Shown: positions 17,362 to 24,206 of the stretch, piece by piece
How positions within the stretch are numbered: the stretch's first letter is position 1
How the letters are laid out: the number at the start of each line of letters is the position of its first letter
Assembly (NCBI RefSeq): GCF_001580455.1
Contig: NZ_CP010951.1
Location: forward strand, 4,737,001 to 4,801,000
Direction: 5' to 3'
Origin: Ramlibacter tataouinensis
GTDB taxonomy: Bacteria; Pseudomonadota; Gammaproteobacteria; Burkholderiales; Burkholderiaceae_C
DNA length: 64,000 bases
The notes under the pieces: generated by a model
What the model was told of the DNA's origin: nothing
Database searches by the model: none
Seen by the model: only the letters and a program-made list of their open reading frames with translations
Made by a program: the position numbers and the translations under genes

Positions 17362-17810
17362 CGGCCGTTCCCCTCGAGCCATGCCGCCGCCCGCCGGCGC
17401 TCCTCGGGCGTGAGGGGCGCGTCGGCTTCCGCGTCGCGCCGCGCCCTCACGACGCGCCACAAGGCAAGGAGCCCGATGGCCAGCAGCAGGAAGGGGCCCA
17501 GCCACAGCAGCCAGGTGGCGGGCCGGAACGGCGGCTCGTAACGCACGAAGGCCCCGTAGCGCCGCTCGAAGAACGCGATCACCTCGGTGTCGCTGCGCCC
17601 CTGCCCGAGCTGCTCGCGGATCTGGCGCCGCATGTCCGCCGCCAGCGGGGCGTTGGACTCGGCCAAGGACTGGTTCTGGCAGACCAGGCAACGCAGCTGC
17701 GCCGACAGCCTCGCTTCGCGCTCGGCGATACCGGAGGCATCGCCCTGTGCGGCATGCAGGCTGGCGCACAGCAGTGCCATGCCCAGCCAGGCGGCGACGT
17801 GCCATCTCAT
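17358..17810 (-). CDS. ccmH: Cytochrome c maturation thioreductase CcmH
   Basis: 150 aa from ATG 17810 (ATGA overlap with ccmG). It has a signal peptide (WHVAAWLGMALLCASLHA), then the hallmark LRCLVCQNQ with C41 and C44, the periplasmic helical domain ADMRRQIREQLGQGRSDTEVIAFFERRYGAFV, and a C-terminal membrane helix. CcmH reduces apocytochrome CxxCH disulfides before haem ligation. Size fits the short CcmH of systems where CcmI is separate. Confidence 0.94.
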   Translation of the reverse strand: MRWHVAAWLGMALLCASLHAAQGDASGIAEREARLSAQLRCLVCQNQSLAESNAPLAADMRRQIREQLGQGRSDTEVIAFFERRYGAFVRYEPPFRPATWLLWLGPFLLLAIGLLALWRVVRARRDAEADAPLTPEERRRAAAWLEGNGR

Positions 17811-18331
17811 CGCAGGCTCCTCACCACCGGCATCAGGCGTGCGTTCCAGACTTCGGGCGTGACCGGCCCGGTATGGCGAAAGCGGATGCGACCCGCACGA
17901 TCGATGACGAAGGTCTCCGGCACGCCGTAGACACCCCAGTCGATGCCTACGCGCCCTTCCACATCCACCGCCGAGGCGATGTAGGGATTGCCGACCTGCT
18001 GCAGCAAGGCCTGCGCAGCATCGCCGCGGTCCTTGTAGTTGAGCCCGTACAGCGGCACCGCATCCCGCGACGCCAGCTCGGACAACACCGGCAATTCGCT
18101 GCGGCAAGGCCCGCACCAGGAGGCCCAGACGTTCAGCATCCAGACCTTGCCCTGCATGGACTCGACGCTCAGGCGCCGTCCCGGGTCGCCGAGCAGCGGA
18201 AGCTCGATCGCAGGCGCCGGCTGGTCGATCAGCGGGGACGACAGCTCGCCGGGACCCCCATGGCGAAGCCCGACGGCCAGCAGCGCGGCCAGCCCGAGGA
18301 AGATCACGAAGGGCCAGGCAAAGCGTGTCAT
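17807..18331 (-). CDS. ccmG: Thiol:disulfide interchange protein CcmG/DsbE
   Basis: 174 aa from ATG 18331. One N-terminal helix anchors a periplasmic thioredoxin domain with WASWCGPC (C73, C76), GLNYKD and YGVPETFVID, where VPET holds the cis-proline. It keeps the apocytochrome or CcmH thiols reduced, receiving electrons from DsbD/CcdA. It overlaps ccmF and ccmH by ATGA on both sides. Confidence 0.94.
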   Translation of the reverse strand: MTRFAWPFVIFLGLAALLAVGLRHGGPGELSSPLIDQPAPAIELPLLGDPGRRLSVESMQGKVWMLNVWASWCGPCRSELPVLSELASRDAVPLYGLNYKDRGDAAQALLQQVGNPYIASAVDVEGRVGIDWGVYGVPETFVIDRAGRIRFRHTGPVTPEVWNARLMPVVRSLR

Positions 18332-20313
18332 GCCGACCCCTGCGCCAGGGGCTGCCCGGTCCCGGCCATCCGGTCCGCCCGCCCCAGCCGGTAGCGCCGG
18401 TCGGTAGCCGCCAGCACCCCGCCCAAGGCCATCAGCAGGCAGCCCGCCCAGATCCAGGCCATGAACGGCTTGACCTGGATGCGCATGCTCCACGCCCCCT
18501 GGCCCGCGTCTTCGCCCAGGGCCACGAACAGATCGCGCGTGGGGCGCATGTCGATCGCGGCCTGGCTCAAGGGCATCTGCTGCCGGCGGTACAGGCGCTT
18601 CTCCGGATGCAGGATCGCGACCGGTTGGCCGCCCTGCGTCACGCGCACCGTGGCACGCTGGGCGTCGTAGTTGGGACCGTTGGCGGGCACCAGGCCCTCG
18701 AAGGCAAACTCGTAACCCGCCACCACCGCGCGGCTGCCGGGCCGCAGGGTCAGCTCCTGCCGGACCTCGCCGCCATTGGCCAAGGCCACGCCGAAGATGA
18801 ACACCCCGACCCCGGCGTGCGCCCCCAGCATGCCCCACCAGCCGCGAGGCTGGCGCCGCGCGCGCTCGATCCAGCCCTTGCCGGGCCCGAGGCGATCCCA
18901 GGCGTGCAAGATCGTGCTGCCGGCCACCCACACGGCCAGCAGCACGCCGAATCGCGTCATCGGTGTGCCGGCGCGCCCCTCAGGCACCGCCAAGGGCAGC
19001 ACCAGCGCCGCGACGCAGCCGGCCAGCAGCGCCCAGCGCAGGCGCAGCGCCAGCTCCGGCACGGCGGCCCGCTTCCACCGCGCCACCGGCCCCACCCCCA
19101 TCAGGAAGACGGCCGGCACGACCAGCGGCACGAACACCGCTTCGAAGTACGGCGGCCCGATCGAGATGCGCTCGCCCGCCAGCAGTTCCAGCGCCAGCGG
19201 ATACAGCGTGCCCATCAAGACCGACATCGCGGCCACCGCGAGCACCACGTTGTTGGTCAGCAGCAGCGACTCGCGCGACAGCAGCCCGAAGCTGCCACCC
19301 ATGCCGATGCGCGGCGCGCGCCACGCAAACAGCAGCAGCGAACCCCCGACGACCGCCACGATGAATGCCAGGATGTACAGGCCGCGCCCGGGGTCGACCG
19401 CGAACGAATGCACCGAGGTCAGCACCCCCGAACGCACGAGGAAGGTGCCGAGCAGGCTCAGGGCGAAGGTGCAGATCGCCAGCAGCACCGTCCAGCTGCG
19501 AAAGGCGCCGCGCCGGTCGGTGACGACCAGCGAGTGGATCAGGGCCGTGCCCAGCAGCCAGGGCATGAACGACGCGTTCTCCACCGGATCCCAGAACCAC
19601 CATCCGCCCCAGCCGAGCACGTAGTAGGCCCAGGCGCTCCCCAGCAGGATGCCCAGCGTGAGGCAGGTCCAGGCGGCCACGGTCCAGGGCCGCGACCAGC
19701 GCGCCCAAGTGGCGTTGAGCTCGCCGGACAGCAGCGCCGCGGTGGCGAAGGCGAAGGCGACGGAAAAGCCCACGTAGCCCATGTAGAGCACCGGCGGGTG
19801 CAACACCATGCCCGGGTCCTGCAGCAAGGGGTTGAGGTCGCGTCCTTCCACCGCCGGCGGCATCAGGCGCTCGAAGGGGTTCGACAGGAACAGGATGAAG
19901 AGCAGGAAACCCACCGCCAGCCAGGCCATCACGCCCAGGACGCGGGCGACGAAGGCCAGAGGCAAGCGCCGGCTGAAGACGGCCACGGCCAGGGTCCATC
20001 CGTTCAGCAGCAGCAGCCACAGCAACATCGATCCTTCGTGACCGCCCCAGATGGCGGCCAGCCGGTAAGCCGCCGGCAGGTCCACGTGGGAATGCGCTGC
20101 CACATAGCGCACGGAGTAGTCGTGGCTGGCAAAGGACCAGGCCAGGCAGCCGAAGGCCAGGCCGGTGAAGAGGAACTGCCCAAGAGCGGCCGGCCGCGCC
20201 AGGCCCATCCAGCGGGCGATGCCCCAGCGGGCGCCTGCCATGGGCAGCACGCCCTGCACCACGGCCACCAGCAGCGCGAGCACCAGGCCGAACACGCCGA
20301 TCTCGGGAATCAT
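18328..20313 (-). CDS. ccmF: Haem lyase subunit CcmF
   Basis: 661 aa from ATG 20313, normal for the family. It has about fifteen hydrophobic segments. The tryptophan-rich WWD haem-handling motif is GWGGWWFWDPVENASFMPW, and the periplasmic histidine-bearing loops include AIWGGHEGSMLLW and LHPPVLYMGY. With CcmH and CcmI it attaches haem from holo-CcmE to apocytochromes c. Its start overlaps the end of ccmE by ATGA. Confidence 0.96.
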   Translation of the reverse strand: MIPEIGVFGLVLALLVAVVQGVLPMAGARWGIARWMGLARPAALGQFLFTGLAFGCLAWSFASHDYSVRYVAAHSHVDLPAAYRLAAIWGGHEGSMLLWLLLLNGWTLAVAVFSRRLPLAFVARVLGVMAWLAVGFLLFILFLSNPFERLMPPAVEGRDLNPLLQDPGMVLHPPVLYMGYVGFSVAFAFATAALLSGELNATWARWSRPWTVAAWTCLTLGILLGSAWAYYVLGWGGWWFWDPVENASFMPWLLGTALIHSLVVTDRRGAFRSWTVLLAICTFALSLLGTFLVRSGVLTSVHSFAVDPGRGLYILAFIVAVVGGSLLLFAWRAPRIGMGGSFGLLSRESLLLTNNVVLAVAAMSVLMGTLYPLALELLAGERISIGPPYFEAVFVPLVVPAVFLMGVGPVARWKRAAVPELALRLRWALLAGCVAALVLPLAVPEGRAGTPMTRFGVLLAVWVAGSTILHAWDRLGPGKGWIERARRQPRGWWGMLGAHAGVGVFIFGVALANGGEVRQELTLRPGSRAVVAGYEFAFEGLVPANGPNYDAQRATVRVTQGGQPVAILHPEKRLYRRQQMPLSQAAIDMRPTRDLFVALGEDAGQGAWSMRIQVKPFMAWIWAGCLLMALGGVLAATDRRYRLGRADRMAGTGQPLAQGSA

Positions 20314-20753
20314 GGCGCGGCCTTCCCTGTTTGCCTGGCGGCCTCGAGCGCGGCCTTGGCATCGGGCGGCATGTAGTTTTCGTCGTGCTTGGCCAGCACC
20401 TCGGTGGCCTGGAAGGAGCCGTCGGCCGCGAGCCGGCCAGCCACGACCACGCCCTTGCCCTCGCGAAACAGGTCGGGCAGCAGCCCGCGATAGCTGACCG
20501 GGATGCCATGCACCTGGTCGGTCACGACGAAGCGCACCGAAAGTCCGTCGGGCCCGCGCCGCACCGAGCCGGTCTCGACCAGACCGCCGATCCGGAAGGC
20601 CTGCGAACGCGGCGCCGCCTGGGCCGCCACCTGGCTGGGGCTGAAGAAGAACACGAGGTTGGAGCGCAGGGCGTTGAGCACCAGCGCCGCGGCCAGTCCC
20701 AGCGACGCAACGCCGAAGACGATGAACGCGAGCCGCCGGTGCCTGGGCCTCAT
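20310..20753 (-). CDS. ccmE: Haem chaperone CcmE
   Basis: 147 aa. One N-terminal membrane helix (LAFIVFGVASLGLAAALVL) precedes an OB-fold. The covalent haem-binding motif is intact: H123 and Y127 in KHDENYMPP. CcmE carries haem from CcmC to CcmF in the periplasm. The start overlaps the ccmD stop by ATGA. Confidence 0.96.
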   Translation of the reverse strand: MRPRHRRLAFIVFGVASLGLAAALVLNALRSNLVFFFSPSQVAAQAAPRSQAFRIGGLVETGSVRRGPDGLSVRFVVTDQVHGIPVSYRGLLPDLFREGKGVVVAGRLAADGSFQATEVLAKHDENYMPPDAKAALEAARQTGKAAP

Positions 20754-20884
20754 GGGCGGGCCCCGCGCTTGCGATCATCGGCCTGCTGGCGCGCGCGCCG
20801 CACCAGGGCCAGCACTTCGGCGACCAGCAACGCGAGCGCCACGCCATAGGCGAGTCCGATGAACAGACCGTGACTACCGCTCAT
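20750..20884 (-). CDS. ccmD: Small haem-exporter subunit CcmD
   Basis: 44 aa. It contains one hydrophobic helix (LFIGLAYGVALALLVAEVLALV) followed by a basic tail (RRARQQADDRKRG), the size and topology of CcmD, which releases holo-CcmE from CcmC. Position between ccmC and ccmE supports it. Its ribosome-binding site GGAGG is supplied by the 66-bp repeated cassette that separates it from ccmC; its ATG overlaps the last stop of that cassette. Confidence 0.9.
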   Translation of the reverse strand: MSGSHGLFIGLAYGVALALLVAEVLALVRRARQQADDRKRGARP

Positions 20885-20946
20885 TTGAAAACCTCCGCCC
20901 TTCGGGCTGCGGTGCCATGAGCCTTCGGAGCGGCCGTGCTGCTCAT
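20881..20946 (-). repeat. 66-bp gene-junction cassette, copy A (21-codon ORF between ccmC and ccmD)
   Basis: Read on the minus strand, ATGA at 20946-20943 overlaps the ccmC stop and ATGA at 20884-20881 overlaps the ccmD start. Between them one frame runs without a break for 21 codons: MSS, TAAPKAH, GTAARRAEV, FK, then stop. The same unit lies between mltG and tmk (48519-48584) with five base differences in 66. The end carries GGAGG, the ribosome-binding site for ccmD. Internal ATGAGC...GCTCAT arms can pair. All other ccm junctions from ccmB to ccmI are plain ATGA overlaps, so this one appears expanded by 62 bp. Whether the peptide matters or only coupling does is unknown. Confidence 0.85.
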
Positions 20947-21719
20947 GCCCGGCCCTCCATCCGCTCCCGCTCCGCGATCAGGCAGCGCACGCGCGCCAGC
21001 GCCACCGCCACGGAATAGGCCCAGCATGCGACAGTCATGAGCAGCAACCCGGCCAGCATGGGCAGCGCGATCGTCGGTTCGGCCGTCAAGCGGATGCTCG
21101 CGCCCTGGTGCAGCGTGTTCCACCACTGCACGGAGAAGTAGATCACCGGGATATTGATCGCGCCTGCCAGCAGCAGGATGGCCCCGCCGCGGTCGGCGCG
21201 CCGGGGGTCGTCGGTCGCGTTCACCAGACCGAGGTAACCCAGGTACAGGAACAGCAGGATCAATTCAGAGGTCAACCGCGCGTCCCAGACCCACCAGGTG
21301 CCCCAGGTGGGCTTGCCCCAGACCGCACCGGTCCACAGCGCAATGACGGTGAACAGCGCGCCCGTCGGCGCCACCGCCCGGGCCATCAAGGGGGACAGGC
21401 GCGAGTTGAACACCAGCCCGAGCGCGGCATGCAGCGCCGCCACCAGGTAGAGGAACATCGACATCCACGCCGCGGGCACGTGGATGAACAGGATGCGATA
21501 GACCTCGCCCTGCTGGTGGTCGGTGGGCGCGATGCCGAATGCGAACACCAGGCCGGCGGACGCGAACACAGCCGCCAAGCCGGCGAACCAGGGCACCAGC
21601 TGTCCGGCCACGCCGTGGAACACCGGCGGCGACGCCAGCTGCCGCCAGCGGCGCGCGCCCCTGCCCCCTCGGGGGTTGGTGGCGGAATGGCTGGAGCGCA
21701 ACGTTTCCATGCGGCTCAT
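20943..21719 (-). CDS. ccmC: Haem exporter/holo-CcmE synthase CcmC
   Basis: 258 aa from ATG 21719 (ATGA overlap with ccmB); an ATG at 21710 is possible. Six membrane helices and the WWD motif GTWWVWDARLTSELILLFLY, with flanking periplasmic histidines in FIHVPAAWMSMF and WNTLHQGASI. CcmC loads haem onto CcmE. The first 25 residues are a Ser/Arg-rich extension before VFHGVAGQ, slightly longer than usual. Confidence 0.95.
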   Translation of the reverse strand: MSRMETLRSSHSATNPRGGRGARRWRQLASPPVFHGVAGQLVPWFAGLAAVFASAGLVFAFGIAPTDHQQGEVYRILFIHVPAAWMSMFLYLVAALHAALGLVFNSRLSPLMARAVAPTGALFTVIALWTGAVWGKPTWGTWWVWDARLTSELILLFLYLGYLGLVNATDDPRRADRGGAILLLAGAINIPVIYFSVQWWNTLHQGASIRLTAEPTIALPMLAGLLLMTVACWAYSVAVALARVRCLIAERERMEGRA

Positions 21720-22381
21720 TCCACGGCCAGGCGCAAGGCCGCGCCAGTGGCCCAGGGACACAGGAATACCGACAGCGACAGGCAGGCGCCGAGCAGCGAG
21801 AGCTGCGGCCCGACCGGCAGGCCCTGGCCGGCCGCCGACACCGCGCTGCTGCCGAAGATCAGCACCGGCACGCACAGGGGCAGCACGATCAGCGCCAGCA
21901 GCGCGTGGCCGCGCAGGCCCAGCGTGAGGGCTGCGCCGAAGGCGCCCAGCAGCGCCAGCGTGGGCGTGCCCAGCAACAGCGAGGCCAGCAAGGCGAGCAG
22001 CGACTCGGGCCCGAGGCCGTACTGCAGCGCCAGCAGGGGCGCGACGGCCACCAGCGGCAGGCAGCCAAGCAGCCAATGCGCCACCACCTTGGCCGAGACG
22101 ATGACCCCGAGCGCCGAAGGCGACAGCAACATCTGCTCGAGGCTGCCGTCTTCGAGGTCCGGCTGGAACACGCGGTGCAGCGAGATCACCACCGCCAGCA
22201 GCGCGGCGACCCAGACGACGCCGGGACCGATGGACAGGAGCAGCGCCGGATCGGGCCCGACGGCGAGCGGAAACAGGCTGGCGACCACGATGAAGAACAG
22301 CAACCCGCCAAGCGCATCCGACGGCCTGCGCGCCGCAGTGAGAACTTCACGACCGATGACAGGCGTGAAGGCGCTCAGCAT
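21716..22381 (-). CDS. ccmB: Haem exporter permease CcmB
   Basis: 221 aa from ATG 22381. Six membrane helices; family motifs REVLTAARRPSDALGGLLFF at the start and VFQPDLEDGSLEQMLLSP in the first cytoplasmic loop. With CcmA and CcmC it forms the ABC-type complex that releases holo-CcmE. It overlaps ccmA by 7 nt. Confidence 0.95.
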   Translation of the reverse strand: MLSAFTPVIGREVLTAARRPSDALGGLLFFIVVASLFPLAVGPDPALLLSIGPGVVWVAALLAVVISLHRVFQPDLEDGSLEQMLLSPSALGVIVSAKVVAHWLLGCLPLVAVAPLLALQYGLGPESLLALLASLLLGTPTLALLGAFGAALTLGLRGHALLALIVLPLCVPVLIFGSSAVSAAGQGLPVGPQLSLLGACLSLSVFLCPWATGAALRLAVE

Positions 22382-23028
22382 CGGAAGCCATCCATGTCCA
22401 GGGTCTGCCCGCCGGGGTAGCCGCCGCCCAGGTCCCGGTGCGTCGCCACCACCGCCAAGCCGCCTGATCGAGCGTGACCGGCCAATGCCTGCGCCAATGC
22501 CAGTTCGCCGTCGGCATCCAGGCCGGCATGCGGCTCGTCGAGCACCCAGAGCGACTTTCCGCTCAGCAGCACGCGCGCCAGCGCCAGGCGTTGCCGCTGT
22601 CCCTGCGACAGGCGGCGCAAGCGCTCTCCTTCGCGTCCGGCCAGCTGCAGGCGAGCCAGGATGTCCCGGCATTGCGCGTCGCTGCGGCTCGCACCGGCCA
22701 CGCGCAGGGAGGCGCGCAGGTTTTCCAGCACGGTGAGCTCGCCGCTCATGCCGCAGGAGTGACCCAGGTACGCAACATCGCGTGCATGACCGGCATCGCC
22801 GGCCATGACGGGCCGCTGCCGCCAGCGCACTTCGCCGCGGTCGGGTGTGAGCAGTCCGCACAGCAGGCGCAGCAGGCTGCTCTTGCCGCTGCCGTTGGCG
22901 CCGCGCACCTGCACCAATTCGCCGGGCGCGGCGTCGAAACTCAGCCCCGAGAACACCGCATGCCCTGCACGCCGGCACGCGAGCTCGCGCACGGACAGCC
23001 CTGCCGCGTGCGCCTCATCGCGTCGCAT
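22375..23028 (-). CDS. ccmA: Haem exporter ATP-binding protein CcmA
   Basis: 217 aa. Walker A GANGSGKS at residues 43-50, ABC signature LSQGQRQRLALARVLL and Walker B LWVLDEPHAGLD are intact. It powers release of holo-CcmE from CcmC. Its start lies 14 nt inside the end of napC, physically fusing the nap and ccm gene sets into one transcription unit. Confidence 0.95.
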   Translation of the reverse strand: MRRDEAHAAGLSVRELACRRAGHAVFSGLSFDAAPGELVQVRGANGSGKSSLLRLLCGLLTPDRGEVRWRQRPVMAGDAGHARDVAYLGHSCGMSGELTVLENLRASLRVAGASRSDAQCRDILARLQLAGREGERLRRLSQGQRQRLALARVLLSGKSLWVLDEPHAGLDADGELALAQALAGHARSGGLAVVATHRDLGGGYPGGQTLDMDGFRC

Positions 23029-23695
23029 TACTGGCTGCGCCTTGTCCCGGTGGAGCCGCGGGCTCGCCGGGGTCCGCCGGCACCAGTTGGCCCGGCGAGT
23101 CGGTCACGATCTGCCCTGGCGGGATGTTCGGCAGCCGGTGGGCGATGCCCTTGTGGCAATCGATGCAGGTCTTCGACTTGTCTGCGAGATAGACCGAATG
23201 CATGCTCTGCGCGCGCACGCTCTGCCGCGTGAAATCCATCGAATCGTACTGGTGGCAATTTCGGCATTCGAGCGAATCGTTGGCCTTCAGCCGCGCCCAC
23301 TCGTGCTGAGCCAGTTCCAGGCGCTTGTCGGTGAACTTCTCGCGCGTGTCGATGGTGCGGAAGATTTTCCCCCACACCTCCTTGGAAGCCTGCATCTTGC
23401 GCGCGATCTTGTCGGTCCAGTCGTGCGGCACATGGCAGTCGGAGCAGACCGCGCGCACGCCCGAGCGGTTGGTGTAGTGGATGGTGCTCTTGAGTTCGAC
23501 AAAGACGTTGTCGCGCATCTCGTGGCAGCCGGTGCAGAACTTCTCCGTATTGGTCAGTTCCATGGCCGTGTTGAAGCCGCCCCAGAACAGGATGCCGCCG
23601 ATGAAGCCGCCGAGCGTCAGGAATCCCAGGCTGTAGTGCACGCTGGGCTGGCGGATGATCCGCCAGTAGTTCTTGAGGCGTTCGATCAGGGTCAT
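23015..23695 (-). CDS. napC: Periplasmic nitrate reductase tetrahaem quinol dehydrogenase NapC
   Basis: 226 aa. One N-terminal membrane anchor (LGFLTLGGFIGGILFWGGF) is followed by four CxxCH sites at residues 54-58, 84-88, 144-148 and 177-181. NapC/NirT proteins oxidise membrane quinol and pass electrons to NapB. The C-terminus is extended by a Pro/Ala-rich tail of about 40 residues after the last haem. It follows napB by 12 bp and overlaps ccmA by 14 nt. Confidence 0.96.
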   Translation of the reverse strand: MTLIERLKNYWRIIRQPSVHYSLGFLTLGGFIGGILFWGGFNTAMELTNTEKFCTGCHEMRDNVFVELKSTIHYTNRSGVRAVCSDCHVPHDWTDKIARKMQASKEVWGKIFRTIDTREKFTDKRLELAQHEWARLKANDSLECRNCHQYDSMDFTRQSVRAQSMHSVYLADKSKTCIDCHKGIAHRLPNIPPGQIVTDSPGQLVPADPGEPAAPPGQGAASNATR

Positions 23696-23707
23696 GGAAG
23701 CTCCCCG

Positions 23708-24196
23708 CTATTTCTTGTTGGCTGGGGTTTGTGCGCCCTTTTTCATCAGCGCATCAAAACCCTCGAAGGTGTTGCCCACCAGCGGACGCGCCGGCTCCTG
23801 GGGCACGTGGCACTGCATGCAGAAATAGCGGCGCGTGGACAGGTGGTCGAGCTTCTTGCCGCTGCGGTCCATGTAGTGGGTCTCGCTGACCGGGATGGCG
23901 TGGGAGAAATCGGTCTTGGCGCGCGCGTGGCAATCCAGGCACTTGTTGAAGTTCTTGTCGATCTGGTAGCCGTCGACCCGGTGCGGGATCACCGGCGGCT
24001 GCCACTCGTAGTTGCGCGGCACCCGCTGGTCGTCGTTCACGTTGTTGGCCAGGACCGGCGGCTTGGTGGGCTGGTCGATCGGCACCGGGCCTCGCATCGC
24101 ATCGACGAAACCTTTGGACGGGGGCGTCGCCGCCGTCTGGGCCCAGGCCGACAGCGCCAGCAGGGAGAGCACGGTAACCAGGCTGCGTAGGGTCAT
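23708..24196 (-). CDS. napB: Periplasmic nitrate reductase dihaem cytochrome NapB
   Basis: 162 aa. Signal peptide (LVTVLSLLALSAWA) and two haem sites, CLDCH (86-90) and CMQCH (126-130), plus the conserved PPVIPHRVDGYQI segment. NapB transfers electrons from NapC to NapA in the periplasm. It lies 10 bp downstream of napA. Confidence 0.95.
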   Translation of the reverse strand: MTLRSLVTVLSLLALSAWAQTAATPPSKGFVDAMRGPVPIDQPTKPPVLANNVNDDQRVPRNYEWQPPVIPHRVDGYQIDKNFNKCLDCHARAKTDFSHAIPVSETHYMDRSGKKLDHLSTRRYFCMQCHVPQEPARPLVGNTFEGFDALMKKGAQTPANKK

Positions 24197-24206
24197 CAGC
24201 GGCTCC

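Noticed and set aside
18325..20376. Long plus-strand open frame across ccmF
   Set aside because: Gln/His/Arg-rich antisense translation without domains; ccmF on the other strand is complete.
22382..22978. Extended ccmB frame starting within ccmA
   Set aside because: The upstream part is a shadow of ccmA in another phase; ccmB homology begins at ATG 22381.
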